Below are positions 21,675 to 31,876 of a stretch of 64,000 nt of DNA, one piece after another. Origin of the DNA: Micromonosporaceae bacterium KJ-029 (GTDB lineage Bacteria; Actinomycetota; Actinomycetes; Mycobacteriales; Micromonosporaceae); contig BIFP01000002.1 of NCBI GenBank assembly GCA_005402585.1, forward strand, positions 174,460 to 238,459, written 5' to 3'. Numbering within the stretch: position 1 is the first letter of the stretch; each line of letters opens with the position of its first letter. The position numbers and the translations under genes were made by a program. The notes beneath the pieces were generated by a model, which had not been told where the DNA came from, searched no databases, and saw nothing but the letters and a program-made list of their open reading frames with translations.

Positions 21675-22697
21675 CTAGAGCTGCTCGGTCTCGCGGTAGT
21701 CGTCGGTGTCGTAGTCGGCCTCACCGAAGGCGTCCACGACGTGCGCCGGGTCGAAGTTCGGGGCCGAGTCCTTCAGCCCCAGACCCATCCCGGCGAGCTT
21801 CATCTTGACCTCGTCGATCGACTTCTGGCCGAAGTTGCGGATGTCGAGAAGGTCGGCCTCGGTACGCCCGATGAGCTCACCAACGGAGTTGATGCCCTCG
21901 CGCTTGAGGCAGTTGTAGGAGCGGACGGTGAGGTCCAGCTCCTCGATCGGCAGGGCCAGGTCCGCCGCCAGCTGCGCGTCCTGCGGGGACGGGCCGATGT
22001 CGATGCCCTCCGCGGTCTCGTCCAGCTCCCGGGCCAGCCCGAACAGCTCCACCAGCGTCGAGCCGGCCGACGCCAGCGCGGTGCGCGGGCCCATCGACGG
22101 CTTGGTCTCGACGTCGATGATCAGCCGGTCGAAGTCGGTCCGCTGCTCGACACGGGTCGCCTCGACGCGGTACGTCACCTTGAGCACGGGCGAGTAGATC
22201 GAGTCGACCGGGATCCGGCCGATCTCCGCGCCCGCCTGCTTGTTCTGCGCCGCCGTGACGTAGCCCCGACCCCGCTCGACGGTCAGCTCCATGTCGAGCC
22301 GGCCCTTGCCGTTCAGGGTGGCGAGCTTCAGGTCCGGGTTGTGCACCGAGACACCGGCCGGGGGCTGGATGTCACCGGCGGTCACGTCGCCCGGGCCCTG
22401 CTTGCGCAGGTACATGCTGACCGGCTCGTCGTGCTCGGAGCTGACGCACAGCTCCTTGATGTTCATGACGAGCTCGACCACGTCCTCCTTGACACCGGGG
22501 ATCGTGGTGAACTCGTGCAGCACACCGTCGATCTTGATCGAGGTGACCGCCGCACCCGGGATGGACGACAGCAGCGTACGCCGCAGCGAGTTGCCCAGGG
22601 TGTAGCCGAAGCCCGGCTCCAGCGGCTCGATGGTGAACCGGGACCGGGTCTCGTTGATCGACTCCTCGGAGAGGGTCGGTCGCTGGCTGATGAGCAT
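21675..22697 (-). CDS. rpoA: DNA-directed RNA polymerase subunit alpha
   Basis: The 340-residue alpha subunit dimerises to nucleate RNA polymerase assembly and contacts promoters through its C-terminal domain. The N-terminal assembly domain ([31 protein letters not shown]) and the C-terminal helix-hairpin-helix domain ([42 protein letters not shown]) are complete. The acidic tail [27 protein letters not shown] is usual for the group. It lies between rpsD and rplQ. Confidence 0.98.
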   Translation of the reverse strand: MLISQRPTLSEESINETRSRFTIEPLEPGFGYTLGNSLRRTLLSSIPGAAVTSIKIDGVLHEFTTIPGVKEDVVELVMNIKELCVSSEHDEPVSMYLRKQGPGDVTAGDIQPPAGVSVHNPDLKLATLNGKGRLDMELTVERGRGYVTAAQNKQAGAEIGRIPVDSIYSPVLKVTYRVEATRVEQRTDFDRLIIDVETKPSMGPRTALASAGSTLVELFGLARELDETAEGIDIGPSPQDAQLAADLALPIEELDLTVRSYNCLKREGINSVGELIGRTEADLLDIRNFGQKSIDEVKMKLAGMGLGLKDSAPNFDPAHVVDAFGEADYDTDDYRETEQL

Positions 22698-22793
22698 GTC
22701 TTCTCTTCTCTTCCGGGACGCCCGCTATATGACGCCCACGACACAACGTGTTCCGGTGGCCCGCCCGCACGGGCGGGCCACCGCAACGAGCCC

Positions 22794-23420
22794 TTACTTG
22801 GAGTAGAGCTCGACGATCAGCTGCTCCTGGACCTGGGTGTCGATCACCTGGCGGGCCGGGAGCGAGTGCACCAGAACCTTCATCTGGCTGGGGATGGCCT
22901 CCAGCCACGCCGGAACGGTCTTGGAGCCGGCCTCGGCCTGCGCAACGATGAACGGGGTGAGCTCCTTGCTCTTCGCCCGAACCTCGATGATGTCGTGCTC
23001 CTTGACCCGGAACGACGGGATGTCGACCTTCTTGCCGTTCACCGTGAAGTGACCGTGCTTGACCAGCTGACGGGCCATGTCCCGGGACTTGGCGTAGCCG
23101 GCCCGGTAGACCACGTTGTCCAGCCGCGACTCGAGGATCTGCAGGAGGACCTCACCGGTCTTGGCCTGCTTGGCCACGGCCTCCTCGTAGTAACCGCGGA
23201 ACTGCTTCTCCAGCACGCCGTACACCCGGCGGGCCTTCTGCTTCTCACGGAGCTGGAGCAGGTACTCCGTCTCCTTGGTGCGGCCGCGGCCGTGCTGCCC
23301 GGGCGGGAACGGCCGGGACTCGAACGGGCACTTCGGGCCATCGCACTTGCTGCCCTTGAGGAACAGCTTCATCTTCTCCCGCCGGCAACGGCGGCAGTCA
23401 GCACCGGTGTAACGAGCCAT
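22794..23420 (-). CDS. rpsD: 30S ribosomal protein S4
   Basis: S4 is a primary 16S rRNA binder that starts assembly of the small-subunit body. The 208-residue protein has the start MARYTGADCRRCRREKMKLFLKG, whose C-x2-C plus the later CDGPKCPF keep a zinc-binding set, and the S4 RNA-binding domain RLDNVVYRAGYAKSRDMARQLVKHGHFTVNGKKVDIPSF. It lies between rpsK and rpoA, 96 bases before rpoA, in the standard order. Confidence 0.98.
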   Translation of the reverse strand: MARYTGADCRRCRREKMKLFLKGSKCDGPKCPFESRPFPPGQHGRGRTKETEYLLQLREKQKARRVYGVLEKQFRGYYEEAVAKQAKTGEVLLQILESRLDNVVYRAGYAKSRDMARQLVKHGHFTVNGKKVDIPSFRVKEHDIIEVRAKSKELTPFIVAQAEAGSKTVPAWLEAIPSQMKVLVHSLPARQVIDTQVQEQLIVELYSK

Positions 23421-23434
23421 CTCTCTCTAACCTC

Positions 23435-23842
23435 TCAGACCCGGCGACGCTTCGGCGGACGGCACCCGTTGTGCGGCTGCGGGGTGACGTCGGAGATCTG
23501 CCCGACCTCCAGGCCCACCGCCTGCAGCGAACGGATGGCGGTTTCCCGGCCGGAGCCGGGACCCTTGACGAACACGTCGACCTTGCGCATGCCGTGCTCC
23601 ATGGCCCGACGCGCGGCGGCCTCGGCGGCCAGCTGCGCGGCGAACGGGGTCGACTTGCGGGAGCCCTTGAAGCCGACCTGGCCCGCGGAGGCCCAGGAGA
23701 TGACGGCACCGGTCGGGTCCGTGATGGACACGATGGTGTTGTTGAAGGTGCTCTTGATGTGCGCCTGCCCGTGGGCGACGTTCTTGCGTTCCTTGCGCCG
23801 GACCTTCTTGACAGCGGCTCCGGCACGAGCCTTCGGTGGCAT
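23435..23842 (-). CDS. rpsK: 30S ribosomal protein S11
   Basis: S11 forms part of the 30S platform near the mRNA exit. The 135-residue sequence [39 protein letters not shown], the [17 protein letters not shown] segment and the tail [15 protein letters not shown] are standard. It starts 18 bases after rpsM and ends 14 bases before rpsD. Confidence 0.98.
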
Positions 23843-23860
23843 AAGTCTGTGCGCTCCTAT

Positions 23861-24241
23861 TTACTTCTTGCCGGGCTTCTTCTTGCCGGCGACCGTCCGC
23901 TTCGGGCCCTTGCGGGTCCGCGCGTTGGTACGGGTCCGCTGGCCACGGACGGGCAGGCCCCGGCGGTGCCGGATGCCCTCGTAGCAGCCGATCTCGACCT
24001 TGCGGCGGATGTCAGCGGCGACCTCGCGGCGCAGGTCACCTTCAACCTTGTAGTTGCCCTCGATGTGGTCGCGGAGCTGGACCAGCTCCTCGTCCGTGAG
24101 GTCCCGAGCGCGCTTGTCCGGCGAGATGCCGGTGGCAGCGAGCGTCTCCAGGGCGCGGGTGCGACCCACGCCGAAGATGTAGGTGAGCGCGATCTCCAGC
24201 CGCTTCTCGCGGGGGAGATCCACGCCGACTAGACGTGCCAT
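23861..24241 (-). CDS. rpsM: 30S ribosomal protein S13
   Basis: S13 in the 30S head contacts the 50S subunit and P-site tRNA. The 126 residues begin [28 protein letters not shown] and include [32 protein letters not shown], the tRNA-contacting tail. It lies 214 bases after rpmJ; that gap holds no recognisable gene or hairpin. Confidence 0.98.
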   Translation of the reverse strand: MARLVGVDLPREKRLEIALTYIFGVGRTRALETLAATGISPDKRARDLTDEELVQLRDHIEGNYKVEGDLRREVAADIRRKVEIGCYEGIRHRRGLPVRGQRTRTNARTRKGPKRTVAGKKKPGKK

Positions 24242-24455
24242 GTGCGGGCGTACTCCTTGTGGTTTCTGCCGGAGGTATGGACCCGTCCCACCCCGCTACC
24301 GACCGTCCCATCCTTCCGACGCGTTTCCGCGCCGGCGACCGGGATCGGTCGCTGCCCGAGCGGGCCCCGGCCTCCGACCGGGGGTCAACCACGAGAAAGT
24401 ACGCGCTGCGCACCGCTCGCGGCTGGGACGAGCATGTGTGATGTGTGGGCTGGAA

Positions 24456-24569
24456 TCAGCCCTGGCGCTGCTTGTGGCGCGGGTCGGTGCAGATGACCAT
24501 GACCCGGCCGTGCCGGCGGATCACCCGGCACTTGTTGCAGATCCTCTTGACGCTCGGCTTGACCTTCAC
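24456..24569 (-). CDS. rpmJ: 50S ribosomal protein L36
   Basis: This 37-residue protein is the smallest of the large subunit. Read on the minus strand from a GTG it gives [19 protein letters not shown], followed by [18 protein letters not shown]. The zinc-ribbon ligands Cys-x2-Cys, Cys and His are all present, so this is the zinc-containing form. It lies between infA and rpsM, its normal place. Confidence 0.97.
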   Translation of the reverse strand: MKVKPSVKRICNKCRVIRRHGRVMVICTDPRHKQRQG

Positions 24570-24659
24570 GGTTGCCTTACTTCCCATCTGGCCCGGCGTC
24601 ACGAGGCGCGACACCGGACGTCGAAGACGGACACGGGACGTTCCCGGCCGCCGTCAGGC

Positions 24660-24881
24660 TTACTTGTAGCGGTAGACGATGCGCCCGCGGGTCAGGTCGT
24701 ACGGCGAGAGCTCGACGACGACCCGATCCTCCGGCAGGATGCGGATGTAGTGCTGCCGCATCTTGCCGCTGATGTGAGCCAGCACCTTGTGGCCGTTGGC
24801 GAGCTCCACCCGGAACATGGCGTTCGGCAGGGGCTCGATGACCCGACCTTCGATCTCGATGGCTCCGTCTTTTTTCGGCAT
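24660..24881 (-). CDS. infA: Translation initiation factor IF-1
   Basis: IF-1 is a 73-residue OB-fold protein that fills the ribosomal A site during initiation. The sequence [73 protein letters not shown] is complete when split as given: start [18 protein letters not shown], end [20 protein letters not shown] precedes the ATG. It is the first gene of the infA-rpmJ-rpsM-rpsK-rpsD-rpoA-rplQ unit. Confidence 0.98.
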   Translation of the reverse strand: MPKKDGAIEIEGRVIEPLPNAMFRVELANGHKVLAHISGKMRQHYIRILPEDRVVVELSPYDLTRGRIVYRYK

Positions 24882-25035
24882 GTCCTCCGCTGTCCTGACG
24901 TCGGTTACTCCGGACGGCTCACAACGCCTTACACGGGTGCCTGATCAAGATCAGATTGCCCGCGCCAGCCGCGGCTCCGCGTCCCACCGAAGCGCTGGTG
25001 GGCATGGCGGAGTGGACGCTGTGCGCCGATCAGAA

Positions 25036-25065
25036 AGTGTACGCCCGCATGCGCGCCGTCGCCAA
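25036..25065 (-). promoter_or_regulatory. Promoter of the infA operon
   Basis: On the minus strand TTGGCG (25060-25065) and TACACT (25036-25041) are separated by 18 bases, about 155 bases before infA. The gap 24882-25109 shows no gene. Confidence 0.6.
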
Positions 25066-25109
25066 ACCGACCTGCGGCCGACCCCCGGCGGGGGTGACAA
25101 ACGTGATGT

Positions 25110-25811
25110 TCAGGCCAGCTCGCCCCGGTCCGGGCGTCGCACCTGCTCGCCGGCGCTCGTCTCGGTGGCCTCCGGCCCGCGGCCCGCTGTCCCACCGGCA
25201 CCGTTCGCGCCGGCCTTCCCGCCGGTACCGTTCGCGCCGATCGCGTCGGCCGTCCCACTGGTACCGTTCGCGTCGGCCTGCTCTGCGGCGAGGGCCTTGC
25301 GCTCCCGCTTGAGCGCCCGCTTCTCCGCCCGCCGCTGCCGGCGGCGTTCCCGCTCGATCGCCTGCCGTTGCGGCTCACCCGTGGCCAGGCCGGTGACCGT
25401 ACGGACCAGCACCACCGCACCCCAGGGGCCGGCCACCCAGCCCGGCCAGAAGTACAGCATCTCGCCGGCCGCCAGCGAGGTGAACACCCAGACCGCAACC
25501 ACGATGCCGACGACCTTGAGCCAGGGCTCCCACACCTCGACCAGCCAGCGCGCGGTCAGCCCGCGCCCACCGTCGGGAACGACCGGCGATCCCTCGTCGG
25601 TCTCCCGCGGCGCCGGCACCGTCCCGCCCGACGCCGGCAGGTCACCCACCAACGCGTTCAAATCGGCGTACGTGCGGGCGGCATAGGCCCGCTGCAACCG
25701 GTCGTCGTACTCGTGCAGATCGAGGCGGCCCTCGTCCAGGGCGGCCCGGAGCCGTTCGGCGATGGCCTGTCGGTCGGAGTCCGCTGCCCGCATGCCGTCC
25801 CGCCCGTCCAT
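25110..25811 (-). CDS. DUF1707-domain membrane protein
   Basis: The N-terminal DUF1707 module is clear: RAADSDRQAIAERLRAALDEGRLDLHEYDDRLQRAYAARTYADLNALVGDLP at about residues 8-60. It is followed by a linker, two membrane helices (WLKVVGIVVAVWVFTSLAAG and WVAGPWGAVVLVRTVTGL), a strongly basic coiled helix (RERRRQRRAEKRALKRERKAL) and a Gly/Ala/Asn-rich repeat tail. DUF1707 occurs widely in actinobacteria at the start of membrane or regulatory proteins; its role is not known. Starts at 25823, 25811 and 25793 are all possible; 25811 is a compromise. It lies between map and infA. Confidence 0.8.
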   Translation of the reverse strand: MDGRDGMRAADSDRQAIAERLRAALDEGRLDLHEYDDRLQRAYAARTYADLNALVGDLPASGGTVPAPRETDEGSPVVPDGGRGLTARWLVEVWEPWLKVVGIVVAVWVFTSLAAGEMLYFWPGWVAGPWGAVVLVRTVTGLATGEPQRQAIERERRRQRRAEKRALKRERKALAAEQADANGTSGTADAIGANGTGGKAGANGAGGTAGRGPEATETSAGEQVRRPDRGELA

Positions 25812-25924
25812 GCCGGCAAGCATGCCATCGTGTCGCCAGTCCGGGTAGCCGGCCCCACCGCGGCCGGATGCCGCCCGACGTCGGGTCGCTGCCGGGCCGA
25901 TGCCAGACCCGGTCCGACGCTCGG

Positions 25925-26776
25925 TCAGGCCGTCGGAGAGGCGCTCGGCTGGCGGCTGGTGACCAGGTCGCCGAGGCGGGCCCGGCCGCCGTCCGGGGCG
26001 GTCAGCACCCAGACCCCGTCCGCGAGCAGGGCCATGGTGTGCTCGACGTGCGCCGCTCGCGACCCGTCCCGGGTGACCACGGTCCAGCCGTCGGCGAGTT
26101 CGGTGGTACGCGGCGAGCCCATGGTGATCATCGGCTCGATGGCCAGCGCCATACCCGGTACCAGGCGGGGCCCCTTGCCCGGCCGCCCGTGGTTGAGCAC
26201 GTGCGGGTCCTGGTGCATCTCGGTGCCGATGCCGTGGCCGCCGTAGCCGTCGACGATGCCGTACCGACCAGCCTTGCGTACCGTGTTCTCCACGGCGTGG
26301 GAGATGTCGGTGAGTCGGCCACTGCCGCTGGCCGCACCTCGGGCGGCGGCGGCGATGCCGGCCCACATCGCGTCCTCGGCCACCTTCGCCATCCGCAGCA
26401 GCGCCGGGTCGACCTCGCCCACGCCGACCGTGATCGCCGCGTCGCCGTGCCAGCCGTCCAGCACCGCGCCGCAGTCGATCGAGATCAGATCGCCCTCGGC
26501 GAGGACCTGCTTCGGCGACGGGATCGCATGCACGATCTGCTCGTTGACCGACGAGCAGATCGACGCCGGGAAGCCGTGGTAGCCCTTGAACGAGGGAACC
26601 GCCCCCGCCTCGCGGATGGTCGCCTCGGCGATCGCGTCGAGGTCGGCCGTGCTCACCCCGGGGGCCACCGCCTCCCGCATCCGGCGCAGAGCCTCCCCGA
26701 CCACGAGGCCGGCGGCGCGCATCTTCTCGATCTGCTCGGGAGTCTTCAGCTGGATGTCCAGCTGGGGACGACGCAT
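25925..26776 (-). CDS. map: Methionine aminopeptidase, type I
   Basis: The enzyme removes the N-terminal methionine of nascent proteins. All metal and catalytic residues of the pita-bread fold are visible in order: His in KGYHGFPAS, Asp in SIDCGA, Asp in WHGDAAIT, His in GGHGIGTEMH, Glu in AIEPM and Glu in HVEHT. The 283-residue length is slightly above the typical 250-260 because of extra residues at the C-terminus. It follows secY and adk, the usual order, but a hairpin separates it from adk. Confidence 0.97.
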   Translation of the reverse strand: MRRPQLDIQLKTPEQIEKMRAAGLVVGEALRRMREAVAPGVSTADLDAIAEATIREAGAVPSFKGYHGFPASICSSVNEQIVHAIPSPKQVLAEGDLISIDCGAVLDGWHGDAAITVGVGEVDPALLRMAKVAEDAMWAGIAAAARGAASGSGRLTDISHAVENTVRKAGRYGIVDGYGGHGIGTEMHQDPHVLNHGRPGKGPRLVPGMALAIEPMITMGSPRTTELADGWTVVTRDGSRAAHVEHTMALLADGVWVLTAPDGGRARLGDLVTSRQPSASPTA

Positions 26777-26800
26777 GGAGGCGCTACCTTTCGTTGCCGA

Positions 26801-26833
26801 AACAGCGGGGCACGCCGGACGTACCCCGCTGTT
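26801..26833 (-). terminator. Hairpin between adk and map
   Basis: AACAGCGGGG and CCCCGCTGTT pair perfectly over 10 bases, with further ACG/CGT pairing inside the loop. It could reduce map expression relative to secY-adk. Confidence 0.65.
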
Positions 26834-26865
26834 CGCACTCTATCCGGCCGACGGCTTCGCGGACG

Positions 26866-27519
26866 TCAGCCCCCGTACGACCTCAGGGCGTCGATCGCGC
26901 GGACCGTGACGTCCTCCACCGGGCCGGTGGCGTCGATACCGACCAGCTTGCCCTGGGCGCCGTAGTAGTCCACCAGCGGCGCGGTCTTCTCCGCGTACTC
27001 GCGCAGGCGGGCGGCGATGGTCTCCGGCTTGTCGTCGTCACGCTGGAACAGCTCGGCGCCGCAGCGGTCGCAGATGCTGTCGCGGTTGGTCGGGTCGAAC
27101 TCGACGTGCCAGATCTTGCCGCAGCCTCGGCAGGTACGCCGGCCGGACAGCCGTCGAATCACCTCGTCGTCGTCGACGACCAACTCCAGCACGATGTCCA
27201 GCGCGGTGCCGAGGTCCGCGAGGAGCTTGTCCAGCGCCGCGGCCTGCGGGGTGGTCCGGGGGAACCCGTCGAGCAGGAAGCCCTCGGCGGCATCCGGCTC
27301 GGCCAGCCGCTCCCGCACCATGTTGATGGTGACCTCGTCCGGGACCAGCTTGCCGGCGTCCATGTAGCGCTTGGCCTCGACGCCGAGCGGAGTTCCCTGT
27401 GACACGTTGGCCCGGAAGATGTCGCCGGTCGAGATCTTCGGCACGGAGAGGTGCGCGGCGATGAACTCTGCCTGAGTGCCCTTGCCCGCGCCCGGCGGGC
27501 CAACCAGAACCAGTCTCAT
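26866..27519 (-). CDS. adk: Adenylate kinase
   Basis: Adenylate kinase balances ATP, ADP and AMP. The 217-residue long form has the P-loop [10 protein letters not shown], the AMP-binding STGDIFR and GFPRT segments, and a lid with four cysteines (CRGCGKIW and CDRCG), hence a probable zinc-stabilised lid. It starts immediately after secY with no gap, implying coupled translation. Confidence 0.98.
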   Translation of the reverse strand: MRLVLVGPPGAGKGTQAEFIAAHLSVPKISTGDIFRANVSQGTPLGVEAKRYMDAGKLVPDEVTINMVRERLAEPDAAEGFLLDGFPRTTPQAAALDKLLADLGTALDIVLELVVDDDEVIRRLSGRRTCRGCGKIWHVEFDPTNRDSICDRCGAELFQRDDDKPETIAARLREYAEKTAPLVDYYGAQGKLVGIDATGPVEDVTVRAIDALRSYGG

Positions 27520-28845
27520 CTACCGCAGGAACCCTTCGTAGTTCCGCTGCATCAGTTGGCTCTCGATCTGCTTGCTGGTCTCGAGAGCCACACCAACCAT
27601 GATCAGAACAGCGGTGCCGCCGAACGGGAAGTTGAGGTACTGCTGCCGGTCCAGCCAGATGAAGAAGAAGTTCGGCAGGATCGAGATGGTCGCGAGGTAG
27701 AGCGCGCCCGGCAGGGTGATGCGGCTGAGGATGAAGTCCAGGTAGTCGGCGGTCGGCTTGCCGGGGCGGATGCCCGGCACGAAGCCGCCGTACTTCTTCA
27801 TGTTGTCCGCGACCTCGGTCGGGTTGAACGTGATCGAGACGTAGAAGTACGTGAAGAAGATGATCAGCAGGAAGTAGACCGAGATGTAGATCGGGCTGGT
27901 CGGGTCGACCAGGTTGTTCTGGATCCACGCCTGGGTCTTGCCCGGGTTGTTCTGGTCGAAGAACTGGAGGGCCAGCTGCGGCAGGTAGAGCAGCGACGAG
28001 CCGAAGATGACCGGGATCACACCTGCCTGGTTGACCTTCAGCGGGATGTAGGTGGAGGTCCCGCCGTACATCCGCCGGCCGATCATGCGCTTGGCGTACT
28101 GCACCGGGATGCGGCGCTGGGCCTGCTCGATGAACGTGACCGCGGTGATGACCAGCAGCACCAGGGCGATGACCAGGAAGAACCGGCCCCAGCCCTGGCT
28201 CTCCCGGATCCGCCAGCCCTCGCTGGGCAGCCGGGCGGCGATCGAGGTGAAGATCAGGACGGACATGCCGTTGCCGACGCCGCGGTCGGTGATCAGCTCA
28301 CCGAGCCACATGACCACGCCGGTGCCGGCGGTCATCGTCATCACCAGGACGGACAGCGTCAGCCAGTCCGGGATGCCGGTGCCGACGGGGATGATCGGGA
28401 ACTCGTCGCACTGGTTGTTGAACAGCTGGCCGGAGCGGGCCAGCGCGACGAACGCCGAGGCCTGGAGGACACCCAGACCCAGGGTCAGGTAGCGGGTGTA
28501 CTGGGTGATCTTCGCCTGGCCGGCCTGGCCCTCCTTGCGGAGCTGCTCCAGCCGCGGGATGACCACTGTCAGCAGCTGCAGGATGATCGACGCGGTGATG
28601 TAGGGCATGATGCCCAGCGCGAAGACCGAGAGCTGCAGCAGCGCACCGCCCGAGAAGAGGTCGAGCAGGTTCAGGACACCGGTCGAGCCCTCGATGGTGT
28701 CGAGGCACTTCTGCACGTTGCCGTACGACACGCCCGGGCTGGGCAGCGTCGCGCCGAGCCGGTAGATCGCGACAATGCCTACTGTGAACAGCAGCTTCTT
28801 GCGCAGGTCAGGCGTACGGAACGCACTGAGAAAGGCGGACAGCAA
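27520..28845 (-). CDS. secY: Preprotein translocase subunit SecY
   Basis: SecY is the ten-helix channel of the Sec export system. The 441 residues show the usual features: MLSAFLSAFRTPDLRKKLLFTVGIVAIYRLG, the plug region, the YTRYLTLGLGVLQA segment and the C-terminal SIAALPSQ-like cytoplasmic region near RPGKPTADYLDFILSRITLPGALYLA. The start codon is TTG after AGGAGGAA. A strong terminator after rplO and a 174-base gap suggest secY-adk-map is its own unit rather than the tail of spc. Confidence 0.97.
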   Translation of the reverse strand: MLSAFLSAFRTPDLRKKLLFTVGIVAIYRLGATLPSPGVSYGNVQKCLDTIEGSTGVLNLLDLFSGGALLQLSVFALGIMPYITASIILQLLTVVIPRLEQLRKEGQAGQAKITQYTRYLTLGLGVLQASAFVALARSGQLFNNQCDEFPIIPVGTGIPDWLTLSVLVMTMTAGTGVVMWLGELITDRGVGNGMSVLIFTSIAARLPSEGWRIRESQGWGRFFLVIALVLLVITAVTFIEQAQRRIPVQYAKRMIGRRMYGGTSTYIPLKVNQAGVIPVIFGSSLLYLPQLALQFFDQNNPGKTQAWIQNNLVDPTSPIYISVYFLLIIFFTYFYVSITFNPTEVADNMKKYGGFVPGIRPGKPTADYLDFILSRITLPGALYLATISILPNFFFIWLDRQQYLNFPFGGTAVLIMVGVALETSKQIESQLMQRNYEGFLR

Positions 28846-29027
28846 CTTCTTCCTCCTGCGCGAGGCGGGCCGCCGGTCATCCCTGGCGGTTCGGGGTGGG
28901 TGCCGGGCAGGTGCCCGATATCCGTGGCTGGGAAGGGACTCTAACAGCCCGATCCCGGTCCGGGCAGATGTGCCCGGCTACATAAAACGAATCCGATGTT
29001 ACCGGGCGCACACGCCCGATGTAGACT

Positions 29028-29065
29028 ATGGCGCCCGCCAGCTGAGATCAACTGGCGGGCGCCAT
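29028..29065 (-). terminator. Terminator after rplO
   Basis: A perfect 14-bp stem (ATGGCGCCCGCCAG with CTGGCGGGCGCCAT, 10-base loop) starts 13 bases after the rplO stop. A second small hairpin (CGGGCG/CGCCCG) follows. It should end the S10-spc transcript. Confidence 0.88.
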
Positions 29066-29078
29066 TGTTCTGTGCAAG

Positions 29079-29522
29079 TTACAGCTCGGTGACCGAGCCG
29101 CCGGCCGCGGTGATCTTCTCCTTGGCCGACGCACTGAACGCGTGCGCCGAGACCTGGAGCGCCACAGCGCCGAGATCCCCGGTGCCGAGGACCTTCACCG
29201 GCTGGCCCTTGCGGACCGCGCCGGCCTCGACCAGCTCCGCCGGGCCGACCTGGCCACCGTTGGGGAACAGCTCAGCGAGGCGATCCAGGTTGACCACCTG
29301 GAACACGACCTTGAACTTGTTCTTGAAGCCCTTCAGCTTCGGCAGCCGCATGTGGATGGGCATCTGCCCACCCTCGAAGGCCGGGGAGATGTTCTTCCGG
29401 GCCTTCGAACCCTTGGTACCGCGACCGGCGGTCTTGCCCTTGGAACCCTCACCGCGACCCACGCGGGTCTTCGCGGTCTTGGCTCCCGGCGCCGGACGCA
29501 GGTGATGGACCTTGATCGTCAT
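29079..29522 (-). CDS. rplO: 50S ribosomal protein L15
   Basis: The 147-residue protein binds 23S rRNA domains and helps late assembly. [44 protein letters not shown] is the glycine/lysine-rich extended arm; the globular part runs to [19 protein letters not shown]. The ATG overlaps the rpmD stop by one base. It is the last gene of the spc cluster here. Confidence 0.98.
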   Translation of the reverse strand: MTIKVHHLRPAPGAKTAKTRVGRGEGSKGKTAGRGTKGSKARKNISPAFEGGQMPIHMRLPKLKGFKNKFKVVFQVVNLDRLAELFPNGGQVGPAELVEAGAVRKGQPVKVLGTGDLGAVALQVSAHAFSASAKEKITAAGGSVTEL

Positions 29523-29704
29523 TACTCGACCTCCTCGACCTTCACGAGGTGGTTCACCGTGAAGATCATGCCGCGGATCTCGGGCCGGTCCTCCTTGACC
29601 ACCACGTCGTTGATCCGCTTGAGACCGAGCGAACGCAGCGACTCACGCTGGTTGCGCTTGGTCCCGATCTCGGAACGGACCTGGGTGACCTTGAGACGTG
29701 CCAT
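29522..29704 (-). CDS. rpmD: 50S ribosomal protein L30
   Basis: A 60-residue protein with the typical [14 protein letters not shown] start, [16 protein letters not shown] and the C-terminal KVEEVE. It overlaps rpsE by one base upstream and rplO by one base downstream. Confidence 0.98.
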   Translation of the reverse strand: MARLKVTQVRSEIGTKRNQRESLRSLGLKRINDVVVKEDRPEIRGMIFTVNHLVKVEEVE

Positions 29705-30318
29705 CAGGAGGCCACCTCCGCCCGCGAGGCGAGCATGGCGGCCGGCGCGACGTCCTCCACCGGCAGGCCCCGACGCGCCGCCACAGCCTCGGGGGACTCA
29801 AGCCCCTTCAGCGCGGCCACGGTGGCGTGCACGATGTTGATCGGGTTCGACGAGCCGAGGCTCTTGGAGAGCACGTCGTGGATACCCGCGCACTCCAGCA
29901 CCGCGCGCACCGGACCACCGGCGATGACGCCCGTACCGGCCGAGGCCGGCTTGAGCAGCACCACGCCGGCGGCGTCCTCGCCCTGCACCGGGTGCGGGAT
30001 CGAGGAACCGATCCGCGGCACCTTGAAGAAGTGCTTCTTGGCCTCCTCGACGCCCTTGGCGATCGCCGCGGGCACCTCCTTGGCCTTCCCGTAGCCCACG
30101 CCCACCGTGCCGTCGCCGTCGCCCACGATCACCAGGGCGGTGAAGCTGAAGCGACGACCACCCTTCACGACCTTGGCGACGCGGTTGATCGCGACGACCC
30201 GCTCAAGGTGCGGGGTCTTCTCGGCGGGCGCGTTTCCGCGGCCGCCCTCACGGCGGTTGTCGCGGCGACCACCCTCGTTGCCACCGGACCCGCCGCCACG
30301 GCGCTGTTGACCTGGCAT
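29704..30318 (-). CDS. rpsE: 30S ribosomal protein S5
   Basis: S5 supports decoding fidelity and mRNA entry. The 204 residues begin [17 protein letters not shown], an actinobacterial glycine/arginine-rich N-terminus, then [45 protein letters not shown] and the conserved [16 protein letters not shown]. The frame stays open upstream but the ATG at 30318 is where homology begins. Confidence 0.97.
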   Translation of the reverse strand: MPGQQRRGGGSGGNEGGRRDNRREGGRGNAPAEKTPHLERVVAINRVAKVVKGGRRFSFTALVIVGDGDGTVGVGYGKAKEVPAAIAKGVEEAKKHFFKVPRIGSSIPHPVQGEDAAGVVLLKPASAGTGVIAGGPVRAVLECAGIHDVLSKSLGSSNPINIVHATVAALKGLESPEAVAARRGLPVEDVAPAAMLASRAEVAS

Positions 30319-30352
30319 CAGCAGCCTTCCTTTTCTCTCGTGACGGGGATTG

Positions 30353-30742
30353 TCAGAACTCGAGCCCGGCTTCGCGGGCGGCGTCGGCAAGCGCGGCGAC
30401 CCGCCCCGCGTACCGGTTGCCACCGCGGTCGAAGACGACCTTGGAGACGCCGGCGGCCTTGGCCCGCTCGGCGAGCAGGGCACCCACCTTGCCGGCCAGG
30501 GCGCTCTTGTCGCCCTCCGTGCCGCGCACCGAGGCGTCCAGGGTCGAGGCCGACGCCAGGGTGTGACCCTTGGTGTCGTCCACGATCTGGGCGACGATGT
30601 GCCGCAACGAGCGGGTGACGACCAGGCGGGGACGCTCGGCGGTGCCGCTGATGTTCTTGCGGACCCGGAAGTGCCGACGCGCACGCCCGACGGCACGCTT
30701 GGCGGCGACGCCGCGGCGGCGCTTGAGCAGCGTGGCGCTCAC
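30353..30742 (-). CDS. rplR: 50S ribosomal protein L18
   Basis: L18 binds 5S rRNA and joins it to the large subunit. The 129-residue sequence contains [35 protein letters not shown] and ends [26 protein letters not shown], both standard. It lies between rplF and rpsE, 34 bases before rpsE. Confidence 0.98.
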   Translation of the reverse strand: MSATLLKRRRGVAAKRAVGRARRHFRVRKNISGTAERPRLVVTRSLRHIVAQIVDDTKGHTLASASTLDASVRGTEGDKSALAGKVGALLAERAKAAGVSKVVFDRGGNRYAGRVAALADAAREAGLEF

Positions 30743-30809
30743 TTCTTACCTGCCTTTCTCACGGCCTCGCGGCCGGCGGATGACCTCGCCGTGGTGCTAG
30801 CGATCGCGG

Positions 30810-31352
30810 TCACTTCTTGCCCGCCTTACCAGCCTTGCGGCGGATGACCTCGCCCTGGTACTTCACACCCTTGCCCTTGTAGGGCTCCGGCGGGCGGATC
30901 TTCCGGATGTTGGCGGCGACCTCACCGACCAGCTGCTTGTCGATGCCGGCCACGTGGAACAGCGTCGGCTTCTCCACCGTGAAGGTGATGCCCTCCGGCG
31001 CCGGCACCAGCACCGGGTGCGAGAACCCGAGCGCGAACTCCAGGTCCTTGCCCTTGGCGGTGACCCGGTAACCGGTACCGGCGATCTCCAGGCTCTTGCG
31101 GTAGCCCTCGGTGACCCCGACGATCATGTTCGCCACCAGGGTACGGCTCAGGCCGTGCAGTTCCTTGGCCTTGCGCTCGTCGTTCGGGCGGTTGACGCTC
31201 AGCTGCCCGTCCTCGGCCCGCTCGATGGTGATCGGCTCGGCCAGGATGTGCGACAGCTCGCCCTTGGGGCCCTTGACCTTGACGGTCTGGCCGTCGATCG
31301 TCACGTCGACGCCGGACGGCACCGGGATCGACTTACGTCCAATACGCGACAT
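30810..31352 (-). CDS. rplF: 50S ribosomal protein L6
   Basis: L6 lies near the factor-binding site of the large subunit. The ATG at 31352 gives [24 protein letters not shown] and 180 residues with the two L6 repeats, ending [27 protein letters not shown]. An earlier in-frame ATG at 31400 adds 16 residues without homology and is not used. Confidence 0.97.
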   Translation of the reverse strand: MSRIGRKSIPVPSGVDVTIDGQTVKVKGPKGELSHILAEPITIERAEDGQLSVNRPNDERKAKELHGLSRTLVANMIVGVTEGYRKSLEIAGTGYRVTAKGKDLEFALGFSHPVLVPAPEGITFTVEKPTLFHVAGIDKQLVGEVAANIRKIRPPEPYKGKGVKYQGEVIRRKAGKAGKK

Positions 31353-31368
31353 TTCTACCTGTCTCCCG

Positions 31369-31776
31369 TTACCAGACGAAGGCGAGGACTTCCCCGCCAA
31401 CGCTCCGCTTGCGGGCCTGCCGGTCGGTGAGCAGCCCCTGGGACGTCGAAATGATCGCCACGCCCAGCCCGCCGAGCACCCGGGGGAGCCCGTCCGACTT
31501 GGCGTACACCCGCAGACCGGGCTTGGAGACGCGCTTGATACCGGCCAGGCTCCGCTCCCGGTTCTGGCCGTACTTCAGCTCGACGACCAGTCGCTTGCCG
31601 ACGGCACCCTCTTCGGGCTCCTCGACCGACCAGGTGGCGATGTAACCCTCGGACTTGAGGACCTCGGCGATGTTCGCCTTGATCTTCGAGTAGGGCATCG
31701 TCACCCGGTCGTGGTACGCCTGGTTGGCGTTACGCAGACGCGTGAGCATGTCTGCGATCGGGTCGGTCATCGTCAT
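31369..31776 (-). CDS. rpsH: 30S ribosomal protein S8
   Basis: S8 organises the central domain of 16S rRNA. The 135-residue sequence begins [23 protein letters not shown] and ends [26 protein letters not shown], as expected. It lies 100 bases after rpsN and 16 bases before rplF. Confidence 0.98.
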   Translation of the reverse strand: MTMTDPIADMLTRLRNANQAYHDRVTMPYSKIKANIAEVLKSEGYIATWSVEEPEEGAVGKRLVVELKYGQNRERSLAGIKRVSKPGLRVYAKSDGLPRVLGGLGVAIISTSQGLLTDRQARKRSVGGEVLAFVW

Positions 31777-31876
31777 GAAAACTCGTCAACCTTTCTCGCC
31801 GGGGTTCCCGCGGCTTACGCCCACAGGCCTACGGCGAAGAGACAGTCCAGCTGACGCGCCGAAGCGCGCTGGGCTA

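Noticed and set aside
30810..31400. Longer start for rplF (and similar upstream extensions for rpsJ, rpsG, rpsL, rplK, rpoB)
   Set aside because: The added residues show no homology and the inner starts have ribosome sites or match family N-termini.
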